Positions 38,917 through 47,108 of a DNA stretch of 64,000 nt are shown in pieces (position 1 is the stretch's first letter; the number at the start of each line of letters is the position of its first letter). The DNA comes from JALORV01 sp963754065 (lineage in GTDB: Bacteria; Pseudomonadota; Gammaproteobacteria; Burkholderiales; Burkholderiaceae_F): NCBI GenBank assembly GCA_963754065.1, contig CAVWFH010000025.1, positions 1 through 64,000 on the forward strand. The letters run 5' to 3'. The notes below the pieces were generated by a model. The model saw only the letters and a program-made list of their open reading frames with translations, made no database searches and had not been told where the DNA came from. Position numbers and translations under genes: made by a program.

Positions 38917-40368
38917 ATGTTCCCCGCCTTCGCTCCACGGCTTGCATTCGTCGACGTCGAAACGACCGGCTCCAGCCCGGAACGCGAGCGCGTGACCGAA
39001 GTCGGCCTCGTCGGGATCGACTTCGATGGCGACGACCTGCGCGTCACCGAATGGTCATCGCTGATCAATCCGGGCGTGCCGATCCCGGCAGAGATCCAGT
39101 GGCTGACAGGCATCACCAACGACATGGTGCGCGACGCACCCGCGTTCGCGGACCTGGCGCAGGATCTCTACGACCGGCTCGACGGTGCGGTGTTCGTCGC
39201 TCACAACGCCCGCTTCGACTACGGCTTCCTGCGCGCCGAGTTCGCTCGCGCAGGACTCAACTTCCATGCGAAGACGCTGTGCACGGTGCGCCTGTCGCGG
39301 CACCTCTACCCGGATCGCTCGCCGCACACACTCGACGCCATCATCGAGCGCTTCGGGCTCGGCGGCGAACAGCGCCACCGCGCGCTCGGCGATGCCCGGG
39401 TGCTATGGCGGCTGATGCAGAAGCTCGGCGAGCGCCACTCGCCGGCGGAACTCGATCTGGCGGTCGCCACGCTGCTGCGCCGACCGAGCCTGCCGCCGCA
39501 CCTGCCGCCCGACGCGCTGGATCCACTGCCGCACGCCCCCGGGGTGTACCTCTTCTACGGCCTGAACGAGCACCCGATCTACATCGGCAAGAGCATCGAC
39601 CTGCGCGCGCGCGTTGCCGGCCACTTCAATGCCGAGCATCGCGCCACGCGCGAGTTGCGCCTGTCGCAGGAGATCCATCGCCTCGAGTGGGAGGAAACTG
39701 CGGGCGAGCTTGGCGCCTTGCTGCGCGAAGGTGAGCTGGTAAAGACGCGGCTGCCCGCGCACAACGTTGCGCTGCGGCGCAAGCTCAACCAGGTGATGAT
39801 CGAGTTCGACGCCGACGGCCGCCCGCATTACCTGCCTGCCGCGACGCTGCCGCTCGATGCCTTCGGTCGCGTCTATGGCCCGTTCAATTCGCGCGCGTCA
39901 GCACGCAAGATGCTGGCCGCGCTGGCCGGCGAGCACGGCCTGTGCATGCAGGTGCTGCAACTCGAAGGCCGGCGCGCGAGCAGCGCCGGCGGTCCGTGCT
40001 TCAACTACCAGCTGCACCGTTGCCAGGGTGCCTGTGTCGGCACCGAGACGGCGGACCAGCATGCGGCCCGTCTGTGCGACTTGCTTGCCCCCTGGCTGAT
40101 TCCGCCATGGCCGCATGACGGCCCCGTCGCGCTGATCGAGCGCAACGCGGCGCGCTTCCGCGAGGACATCCACGTATTCGACCGATGGTGCTGGCTCGGA
40201 TCGGTCGCGACGCTCGACGCTGCACAGGCGCTGGCGCGGACTGCACCGCGCATGTTTGAAGCCGATGCAGCGCGGCTGGCGCTGCAGGCACTCGAGGGGA
40301 AGCTCGCCGTGGAGTGCGTGCCGCTTGCGACGGCTCAATGCGGGCACGCCGCTGCCGCGGCAACATGA
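38917..40368 (+). CDS. DnaQ-type exonuclease fused to a UvrC/Cho-like GIY-YIG nuclease
   Basis: Two nuclease domains in one 483-residue protein. Residues about 1-185 are a DEDDh 3'-5' exonuclease like DNA polymerase III epsilon, with FVDVETTG, AHNARFDYGFL and HRALGDAR. Residues about 205-300 are a GIY-YIG domain (GVYLFYG..PIYIGKSIDLRARV) like the N-terminal half of UvrC and like Cho. A cysteine-bearing segment (CFNYQLHRCQGAC) follows, as in UvrC-type proteins. A role in nucleotide-excision-like repair with end trimming is inferred. It is divergent from the dehydrogenase gene. Confidence 0.9.
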   Translation: MFPAFAPRLAFVDVETTGSSPERERVTEVGLVGIDFDGDDLRVTEWSSLINPGVPIPAEIQWLTGITNDMVRDAPAFADLAQDLYDRLDGAVFVAHNARFDYGFLRAEFARAGLNFHAKTLCTVRLSRHLYPDRSPHTLDAIIERFGLGGEQRHRALGDARVLWRLMQKLGERHSPAELDLAVATLLRRPSLPPHLPPDALDPLPHAPGVYLFYGLNEHPIYIGKSIDLRARVAGHFNAEHRATRELRLSQEIHRLEWEETAGELGALLREGELVKTRLPAHNVALRRKLNQVMIEFDADGRPHYLPAATLPLDAFGRVYGPFNSRASARKMLAALAGEHGLCMQVLQLEGRRASSAGGPCFNYQLHRCQGACVGTETADQHAARLCDLLAPWLIPPWPHDGPVALIERNAARFREDIHVFDRWCWLGSVATLDAAQALARTAPRMFEADAARLALQALEGKLAVECVPLATAQCGHAAAAAT

Positions 40369-40396
40369 TGCGTGTGTTCCGGATGACAGGGCAACA

Positions 40397-40789
40397 ATGA
40401 AGAACGCCTATGGTTTCGGCAAGACGGTGCCGCACAGCTTCGACGAGGCCGTGCAGAAAGTGACGGCAGAACTCGCCCGCGAAGGCTTCGGCGTGCTGAC
40501 CGAGATCGACGTGCAGGCCACGATGAAGAAGAAGCTCGACATTGACGTGCGGCCCTATCGCATCCTCGGTGCCTGCAACCCGCCGCTGGCGCGACGCGCG
40601 CTCGAGGCCGAGCCGACCATCGGGCTGCTGCTGCCGTGCAATGTGGTCGTACGCGAATCCGACGACGGGCGTACGCAGGTCGAGTTCATGGACCCGGCGG
40701 CGATGCAGGCTCTGTCCACGAGCGCATCACTTGGCGAAGTCGCGACCGAGGTACGGGCCAGGCTCATCCGAGTGATGAACGCCGTCTGA
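40397..40789 (+). CDS. DUF302 family protein
   Basis: A 130-residue protein matching DUF302: GFGVLTEIDVQATMKKKLDID, then YRILGACNPPLARRALEAEP and LLLPCNVVV. The family is widespread, of unknown function, with some links to metal or redox stress. It follows the fusion nuclease by 28 bp on the same strand. Confidence 0.9.
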   Translation: MKNAYGFGKTVPHSFDEAVQKVTAELAREGFGVLTEIDVQATMKKKLDIDVRPYRILGACNPPLARRALEAEPTIGLLLPCNVVVRESDDGRTQVEFMDPAAMQALSTSASLGEVATEVRARLIRVMNAV

Positions 40790-40811
40790 GTCCGCTCCTT
40801 AGCGTGGGGGC

Positions 40812-41204
40812 TCAGTCCGCCGCGCGGGGTGCTGCGGGCAAGGCAAGGAGCGCTTGGCTGAGCCGTGCGCCGGTCTGCAGCCCGATGCGGCCGGCCGTGG
40901 CATTCCGGTGCGAGATGATGCCGCCGTCCCAGGTATCGCGGGCCTCGCCGATGCGTGCGGAGTCGTGCGCCACGGCGACAGCCGCGATGTCGCGCGCTTC
41001 GAGCAGGTCGAGTGCCGCGACGCCAGCCGCGTCCTTGCCGACCCCGGCATCGTTGAATACGTAGACCCGCGCGGCGACCGCACTCGCATAGCGCGCCGCC
41101 GACACGCCCCCGTGCGACCCGGTGACGACGCAGAGCCCGGTGTGCGACACATCGACCTGTGTGATCGAGTCGAGCAGAACGACATGGGACGGAACGGCTG
41201 TCAC
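40812..41204 (-). CDS. Unrecognised 130-residue protein
   Basis: No family recognised. The sequence is compact and looks conserved: VDVSHTGLCVVTGSHGG, ARVYVFNDAGVGKDAAGV and DTWDGGIISHRNATAGRIG. The alternation of short hydrophobic strands and Gly-rich turns suggests an alpha/beta fold, perhaps ligand-binding through the GSHGG and NDAG loops. It is the last gene of a presumed operon with a secreted protein, an ECF sigma factor and an anti-sigma factor, starting 17 bp after the last. Confidence 0.65.
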   Translation of the reverse strand: MTAVPSHVVLLDSITQVDVSHTGLCVVTGSHGGVSAARYASAVAARVYVFNDAGVGKDAAGVAALDLLEARDIAAVAVAHDSARIGEARDTWDGGIISHRNATAGRIGLQTGARLSQALLALPAAPRAAD

Positions 41205-41221
41205 GCGCTCACCCCATGAAG

Positions 41222-42275
41222 CTAACGCGTTCCGGTCGCCGGCAAGGCACTCGCCGGGACTTGCACGTGCGGGTAGCGTTCGCGAAAGCGCTTGAGTTCG
41301 GCATCCGCTTCATCGTGCCGGCCCGCCATGCGCAGCTTGATGATTTTCTCGAGCCAATCCTCCGCGCGCAATGTGACTTCCGGCCCGGCATCCGGCTCAC
41401 TGCGTGGCGCACTGACGCCGGCACCGAGCGCGCCGGTTGGTGCAGGCGCCTGCCGCAACTTTGACAGGGAAGCGCTCGCGCCGTCCGAACGCTCGTTGCG
41501 TCGACCCTCCGCTTCAGTCGGAAGCGTGGCGTCCGCCTTGGCCTGGGGCATCGACACGGCGGGCGCGGCCGGGGCGGTTGCGGACTCGTTACTGCGTGAC
41601 GCCTCGCGCGCTGGCGACGGCGAGGCCGGCATCGCCGGAGAAAACTGCGCTGCAACCTCTTCCTTGGCGCGCGCACCCTCGGTCGCGGCCATGACCTTGG
41701 CATCGACCTGCGCATTCGCGGCAGCCTGGTCGCGCGTGGTCGGAGCACTCGATAGCGCCGCGGCCGGAGGTGTCGTTGCTGGCGGCACTGCGATTGGCGG
41801 CGAAGCAATCCCGCTTTCCTTGGCCAGCGCGCGCTTGCGTTCGGCGGCAGGTGAATCGGATGCGGCACTCGACGCTGCCGATGGCGCGGTCGGTTTGCTC
41901 ACATCGGCTCCAGCCGGTGCGCTCTGATGGACCGACGACGCCGCAACGGACGGCGGAATCCGATGCCGTCGACGCTCGCGGCTCGGCGATCTCCGCGGGC
42001 GGACTGAAGCTCGGCATCTCGCGCTCGGTTCGCACCGCCATCATCACGGCCAGCGTCGACAACAGCACCGCCGCCGCCGCGGCCATCGGCCAGCGCAACA
42101 TGGCTCCTGCACGTGGCACACGACGGAGTGCCTGCGCGTCACGCGGACCCGCCTGCACCTGCCGCGCCGCCGCCGCGAGGATCGAAGCGCGCGTCGCGGC
42201 CGACGGACGCTCATCGAGCGTGTCGTTCGCGGCGCGGTAGCCGCGATCGAGGCGCTCGTCCCCCAAGCCGCTCAT
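41222..42275 (-). pseudogene. Anti-sigma factor-like membrane protein with a frameshift
   Basis: The N-terminal part (MSGLGDERLDRGYRAAND onward) has a single transmembrane helix (MLRWPMAAAAAVLLSTLAV) and overlaps the ECF sigma stop as ATGA, typical of a membrane anti-sigma factor. After about residue 107 the original frame loses coherence. The frame one base on continues as an Ala/Ser/Pro-rich periplasmic linker and a conserved end with EDWLEKIIKLRMAGRHDEADAELKRF. A one-base change near 41945-41955 would join the two. Either the gene is broken, or the sequence has an error. A separate GTG start at 41902 for the second half is less likely. Confidence 0.72.
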
Positions 42276-42937
42276 TGCCAGTCCTCCATTGCCGACCGCA
42301 GCTTAGTCATCGCGTAGCGCAGGCGGCTTTTTACCGTTTCGTGCCCGGACTGCGTGACCGACGCGATGTCCTCCAGCGACAGGCCGCCTTCGGCCTGCAG
42401 CAGAAAAGCCTCGCGTTGTGCCGCCGGCAGCGCCTCGACCGCGTCGACGAACGCCCGCGCCTGGGCCCGCGACACAGCTTGCACGTCGGGCCGGTCGGCG
42501 TCGGAGCCGGCCACATCGAAGGGAGCGTCGTCCGGGTCATTGGCGGCATCGTCGAAGCTGATCGCGTCGTCGCGTGCACGCCAATGATCGACCATCTTGC
42601 TGCGCGCCACCGTATAGAGCCAGGTGGTGAACTTCGCCCGTGGCTCGAAGCGCGCGGCATTCCGGATCACCGCCATCCACGTCTCCTGCAGCAGGTCGTC
42701 CGCCACGGCCGTCGCCGCTCCCTGGCGCAGGAAGTAGCGATACACCGGGCGCTCGTGCCGTTCGTACAGTTCACCGAATGCGCGCGCGTCGCCCGCCGCA
42801 TAGGCGGCAAGCAGCTCCTCATCGGTCGGCGCAGCGCTCAATCGTGCTCCCAGTCGCGGCGTGGCGGCGCATAGCGCGGGCGATTGTGCCCGCATCGGCC
42901 GCCGTCCGATCGCCGCGATTAGGAGCTGAACCGCCAA
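42272..42937 (-). CDS. ECF-type RNA polymerase sigma factor
   Basis: Extracytoplasmic-function sigma factor. Region 2 is visible from ELLAAYAAGDARAFGELYERH to TWLYTVARSKMVDHWR. Region 4 is at the C-terminus with the helix-turn-helix GLSLEDIASVTQSGHETVKSRLRYA. Start could be the Met 15 codons further in (MRAQSPALC). It sits between the upstream secreted protein (8-bp gap) and its anti-sigma-like partner (four-base overlap), so it probably autoregulates the operon. Confidence 0.92.
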   Translation of the reverse strand: MAVQLLIAAIGRRPMRAQSPALCAATPRLGARLSAAPTDEELLAAYAAGDARAFGELYERHERPVYRYFLRQGAATAVADDLLQETWMAVIRNAARFEPRAKFTTWLYTVARSKMVDHWRARDDAISFDDAANDPDDAPFDVAGSDADRPDVQAVSRAQARAFVDAVEALPAAQREAFLLQAEGGLSLEDIASVTQSGHETVKSRLRYAMTKLRSAMEDWQ

Positions 42938-42945
42938 CGCTGGGC

Positions 42946-43776
42946 TCAGCGCAGCGGCGGGTCGGCCACGAATCCCGCCGTCGCCGGGAACGGATCCGGT
43001 ACCGCACGCGGCGTCGGGATCACGCCCATCGCAATCAGGTTGTCGCGGCTGTCGTAGTGGATCGCGATCAGTTCGTTCGGCGTCGACTGCGCGCGCTCGA
43101 AGTCGGTGTATGACGTCGGCGACCGTTCGTTGCGTCCGTGTCCCGTGCCAAGTCGTTGTTCACGCGCGGGGGCAGCATCGGCTCGCTGGCGCGCGTCCGA
43201 TTCGTTGGCCGCGCTGGCTCCGGCCGACGGGGCGGCGCCGTCACGGGCCGACTCCTGCTTGGACAGCGGCGGCGCCGCGGGCGAAGGCACGGGTCGCGCG
43301 CGTTCGCGAAACACGGCCACGCCGATGACGCCGACGTTGTCCGGCCGGCCCGTTCGCGCGGCATACGAGTCGTTGAGCGCAGTGAACTCGAACGCGGCCA
43401 CACGCGCCATGTCCTTGCGCCAGCCGGTGATCTGCGCAAACTGCCCGTGCCTGAGCACGTAGCCGACCTGGTCGTGCGCCGCGGAGTCGCCGCTGACGAC
43501 ATTGATGCCGTCGACGGAAACCACCGCGAGCGCCCGCCCGCCGGCTCGATTGCTCAGCGCAACGGCATAGCGGGCGCCGGGTTTGCCGGGCACCCACCAG
43601 CGGCCGTGGTGCCAGTACATCGGCAGGGTTTCGCCGGTCGCGCGGTCCATGACCTGCACATCGACGAGCGAACCGACTGCATGCGCGGGCGAGGCCAGTG
43701 CCAGCACGGTCGTACAGACAGCGGCGAGCAAGGTGCCCAGGCGGGCCGGGGTAGTACGAAACCAGCGTGTCAGCAT
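42946..43776 (-). CDS. Secreted protein of unknown function in sigma operon
   Basis: A 276-residue protein with a signal peptide cleaved near PAHAVG. The first 130 mature residues form a beta-rich domain (SNRAGGRALAVVSVDGINV, GQFAQITGWRKDMARVAAF, ARTGRPDNVGVIGVAVF). A long Ala/Ser/Arg-rich linker and a short conserved C-terminus follow. No enzymatic motif was seen. First gene of the sigma/anti-sigma operon, so it may be the envelope element under its control or feeding signal to it. Confidence 0.75.
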   Translation of the reverse strand: MLTRWFRTTPARLGTLLAAVCTTVLALASPAHAVGSLVDVQVMDRATGETLPMYWHHGRWWVPGKPGARYAVALSNRAGGRALAVVSVDGINVVSGDSAAHDQVGYVLRHGQFAQITGWRKDMARVAAFEFTALNDSYAARTGRPDNVGVIGVAVFRERARPVPSPAAPPLSKQESARDGAAPSAGASAANESDARQRADAAPAREQRLGTGHGRNERSPTSYTDFERAQSTPNELIAIHYDSRDNLIAMGVIPTPRAVPDPFPATAGFVADPPLR

Positions 43777-43854
43777 CGGAGGTCTCCTGGTGGGGGCTGA
43801 TGCGCTGGAAACGCGGCTTCGGGGACAATGGGGTTAAACGTCCGCACCCGACCG

Positions 43855-44643
43855 ATGACAGACCTGCCCACCCTGCTGCGCCGGCACCGTTCCATCCGGC
43901 GCTACCTCCCCACGCCGATCGACCCGGCCCTGATCGACGAGGTCTGCGCCGACGCGATCGCCGGTGGTTCGTCGTCCGGCAACCTGAACAGCGTCTCGAT
44001 CGTGCTGACACGCGACCCCGAACGCAAGCGTCGCCTGTACGAACTGCATCTGGAACAGCCGATGGTGCTCGAGGCGCCACTGGTGATGACGTTTTGCGCG
44101 GATTGGCATCGCACGCGCAGCTGGCTGCGCCTGCGCGGCGCCCGCGACAACTTCAACAACTTCCTCGGCTACCACGTCGCTGCGTACGACGCGATGATCG
44201 CCGCGCAGAATGTCTGCCTCGGCTTCGAGGCGCGCGGGCTCGGCATCTGCTACATGGGCACGACGCTGTACGCACTGGCCGAGCTGGTCGACTTCCTGCA
44301 GTTGCCCGAGACGGTGGTGCCGGTGACGTCGATTGTCGCGGGCTACCCCGCCGAAGATCCGGCCAAGCGAGACCGCCTCCCGGCCCGGGCGCTGGTGCAC
44401 GACGAGACCTACCATGCTCCAACGTCGGATGAGATCGACGCCATCTACGCGGAACGGGAAGTGCGCGGCTGGCAGCGCTACATGGCCATGCCCGAACTGA
44501 AGGCGCGGATCGAAGCCGAGGGCATCACCTCGCTCGCCGAGTTCTACACCAGCCGGATCAAGTACGACCCCGATTTCTTTGGCCCGAAGTCGGCAGAGAT
44601 CCGGTCACAGCTCGAACGGCAGGGCTTTCTCCCGCGCAATTGA
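43855..44643 (+). CDS. NAD(P)H-dependent nitroreductase-family oxidoreductase
   Basis: FMN-dependent oxidoreductase of the NfsA/FRP group. Signature elements are RRHRSIRRYLPTPIDP at the N-terminus, GGSSSGNLNSVSIVL for FMN and the GLGICYMGTTLYALAELVDFL helix. The 262-residue length and C-terminal extension fit the family. I chose the ATG giving MTDLPTLLRRH. Divergent from the secreted-protein operon. The next gene starts eight bases after its stop. Confidence 0.88.
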   Translation: MTDLPTLLRRHRSIRRYLPTPIDPALIDEVCADAIAGGSSSGNLNSVSIVLTRDPERKRRLYELHLEQPMVLEAPLVMTFCADWHRTRSWLRLRGARDNFNNFLGYHVAAYDAMIAAQNVCLGFEARGLGICYMGTTLYALAELVDFLQLPETVVPVTSIVAGYPAEDPAKRDRLPARALVHDETYHAPTSDEIDAIYAEREVRGWQRYMAMPELKARIEAEGITSLAEFYTSRIKYDPDFFGPKSAEIRSQLERQGFLPRN

Positions 44644-44651
44644 GACCCGGA

Positions 44652-45137
44652 ATGCGCTTCGAACACCTGGTTGAGATCAACGACCCGCTGATGCCGTTGC
44701 TGACAGAGGTTTCGCGCGCGCAGCTCTGGCGCGGGCTGGTACTGCGGGCGGAGGACCCGGCTCAGTTCGTGGTCGGACTGGAGGGGGCGAGTATCGACGC
44801 GCGGCGCGAACTGGGGGGCGTCACCGAGCTCGAACGCACGCTCGACTACGGCAGCTTCAAGGTGCGCGACCGCGTGCGGCTGATGCCGGAGCATCGCACC
44901 GAGATCCGGACCGCGGCCGGCGTTTCATGGCCGGCGAGCCGGATGTCGATCACGATCGAGGAGCCTGCGCCCGATGCGCTGTTCCTGCGCTTTGTCTACG
45001 AGGCCGAGTCCGAGATCGTCGGCAAAGGCGACCTGGACGAGATGACGGTCACGCTACGACAGCAGGCCTACGAAGGCGCCGATCTCGACACCGTGGTGCG
45101 CATCCGCGCGCTGGCCGAGGCCGGAACACTCGGCTGA
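44652..45137 (+). CDS. DUF1857 (SRPBCC/START-fold) protein
   Basis: A 161-residue protein starting MRFEHLVEINDP, with the DUF1857 pattern: pairs of beta strands (LERTLDYGSFKVRDRVRLMP) and a C-terminal helix DTVVRIRALAEAGTLG. The fold is a hydrophobic-ligand-binding SRPBCC type. A TTG four codons earlier overlaps the nitroreductase stop and is an alternative start. Likely co-transcribed with the nitroreductase. Confidence 0.85.
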   Translation: MRFEHLVEINDPLMPLLTEVSRAQLWRGLVLRAEDPAQFVVGLEGASIDARRELGGVTELERTLDYGSFKVRDRVRLMPEHRTEIRTAAGVSWPASRMSITIEEPAPDALFLRFVYEAESEIVGKGDLDEMTVTLRQQAYEGADLDTVVRIRALAEAGTLG

Positions 45138-45188
45138 GCGGGCGGAACCCGGCACTCAGTCGTTCGCGGCCCCGGGGTCGGTTCACTC

Positions 45189-46328
45189 CTACTCGGGCAG
45201 ACAGACGCGGCCTTCGAACAACCGTCGTGCGGTGCGAAAGAAGCTGCCGGCCTGGGCGTACCAGCCGTCGCGGTCCTTGCGGACCTCGGCCGACACGGTC
45301 AGCACCCCCGACGGCATGCCAAGTCGCAGCGGGCCGTTGCCTGGATGGCGGGCGACGGTGTGCACCAGGGAGTCCGGCAGGCTGGCCGCCACGGCAACGC
45401 ACAGCGATGCCGTCAGCGGCAGTGCACGGTGGGGCTGGTTGCTCGAGATCATCCGCACCGCCAGGTCCGCCGTGTCGGCGCCGAAGTCTTCGCCATCGAG
45501 CGAGGTCCAGGCGGTCGGCGCGGCAACCAGGCCGATCGATGGCGTGGTTGCCTTCGCCCGCGCCGTTGCGATGTCCGGAGCAATGCCCATCGCCACCGAA
45601 GCATGGGCGCGGATCGCCAGCAGCGCTTCCATCACGCGCGGGTCGCGTTCGATCTGGTCCGGAGTTTCGCTGCCGGTGAGGCCAAGGCTCTCGGCGCGCA
45701 CGAAGGCGCAGGCGTTGCCGGCGTCGACCATCGAGACGTCGATGCGGCCGACCCCCGGAACATCGAGCTCCTCCACCACGTCCCCGGTCGGCAGCAACTT
45801 GCCGGTGATCGCGCCGCCGGGCTCGAGAAACTCGAGCCGGATCGGCGCGCCGGTGCCCGCCACCCCCGGGATCGCGAAGGTCCCGTTCTGGATGGCACGT
45901 CCATCTCGCACTTCGAACGTCGAGTGAATGATCTTGCGGGTGTTGGTGTTGTGAATGCGTACCGTCACCGGACCGTCGGCTGCAAAAATCAGTCCCTCGT
46001 CGACCGCGAACGGACCGATGGCCGAACTCATGTTGCCGCAGTTGCCGCTCATGTCGACGCGCGCCTCGCGGATCGAGACCTGAGCGAAGGTGTAATCGAT
46101 GTCGGCATCGGCACGCGAAGGCCGCCCGACGACACAGACCTTGGACAGTGACGACAGTCCGCCGCCCATGCCGTTGAGCTGGCGACCATTGGCGTCCGGC
46201 GATCCCATCGCCATGGCGAAGATCGGGTCCCAGCGTGCCGGATCCGCCGGCAGGTCTGCGGCCTTGAACATAATGCCCTTGCTGGTGCCGCCGCGCATGA
46301 AGACGGCGGGTATCGTGCGTGATCTCAT
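45189..46328 (-). CDS. prpF: PrpF-family isomerase (2-methylaconitate/aconitate type)
   Basis: PrpF proteins isomerise 2-methyl-aconitate or related unsaturated tricarboxylates. The opening RTIPAVFMRGGTSKGIMF, the GNCGNMSSAIGPFAVDEG segment with its conserved Cys, and MVDAGNACAFVRAESLGL identify the family; 379 residues is normal. No prpB/C/D methylcitrate genes are adjacent, so the exact substrate is open. It is divergent from queC with only about 30 bp between the starts. Confidence 0.88.
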   Translation of the reverse strand: MRSRTIPAVFMRGGTSKGIMFKAADLPADPARWDPIFAMAMGSPDANGRQLNGMGGGLSSLSKVCVVGRPSRADADIDYTFAQVSIREARVDMSGNCGNMSSAIGPFAVDEGLIFAADGPVTVRIHNTNTRKIIHSTFEVRDGRAIQNGTFAIPGVAGTGAPIRLEFLEPGGAITGKLLPTGDVVEELDVPGVGRIDVSMVDAGNACAFVRAESLGLTGSETPDQIERDPRVMEALLAIRAHASVAMGIAPDIATARAKATTPSIGLVAAPTAWTSLDGEDFGADTADLAVRMISSNQPHRALPLTASLCVAVAASLPDSLVHTVARHPGNGPLRLGMPSGVLTVSAEVRKDRDGWYAQAGSFFRTARRLFEGRVCLPE

Positions 46329-46357
46329 TCCGCGAGTATGCCCACTACACTCGCCGA

Positions 46358-47056
46358 ATGCATGATCGAGCGCTGGTTCTGTTCTCCGGAGGGCAGGATT
46401 CCGCCACCTGTCTGGCCTGGGCGCTCGCCCGCTATCGCGAGGTCGAGACCGTCGGCTTCGACTACGGCCAGCGCCACGTCGTCGAACTGGAGGTCCGGCC
46501 ACGCGTGCTCGCCGCGCTGCGCGATCAGTTCCCCGACTGGCGTGGGCGGCTCGGCGCCGACCACTTCGTGCCGATGCGCGAGCTGGCGCAACTGTCAGAT
46601 ACCGCTCTGACCCAGACCGCCGAGATCCGCATGAGCGCGAAGGGGCTGCCCACCACCTTTGTACCGGGCCGCAACCTGTTGTTCTTCACCTACGCCGCTG
46701 CCATCGCCTACCGCCGCGACATCCCGGTGCTGGTCGGCGGCATGTGCGAGACCGACTACTCCGGCTATCCCGACTGCCGCGACGACACGCTCAAGGCCAT
46801 GCAGATTGCCCTATCGCTCGGCATGGACCAGCGCTTCACGGTCGAAACGCCGCTGATGTGGCTGACCAAGGCGCAGACCTGGCAGCTTGCGTACGACCTC
46901 GGCGGCGACGCGCTGGTGGACCTGATCCGGCTGGAAACGCACACCTGCTACCTCGGCGACCGCACGACCCGACATGACTGGGGAGTGGGCTGCGGGACCT
47001 GCCCCGCGTGCGAGCTGCGGGCGGAGGGGTGGCGGCGGTGGAAGGAGGCTCGGTAG
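46358..47056 (+). CDS. queC: 7-cyano-7-deazaguanine synthase QueC
   Basis: Makes preQ0, precursor of queuosine, using ATP. The PP-loop SGGQDSATCL lies near the N-terminus. The zinc-binding tail has the ETHTCYLG Cys and GCGTCPACELR. The 232-residue length is standard. I used the ATG giving MHDRALVLFSGG; a GTG 13 codons upstream would overlap prpF. Other queuosine genes are not nearby. Confidence 0.95.
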   Translation: MHDRALVLFSGGQDSATCLAWALARYREVETVGFDYGQRHVVELEVRPRVLAALRDQFPDWRGRLGADHFVPMRELAQLSDTALTQTAEIRMSAKGLPTTFVPGRNLLFFTYAAAIAYRRDIPVLVGGMCETDYSGYPDCRDDTLKAMQIALSLGMDQRFTVETPLMWLTKAQTWQLAYDLGGDALVDLIRLETHTCYLGDRTTRHDWGVGCGTCPACELRAEGWRRWKEAR

Positions 47057-47108
47057 ACCGACGAGCAAGTAGCCGCGACCGACGGAGCGGTCAAAAGTCG
47101 CCGGCGGC

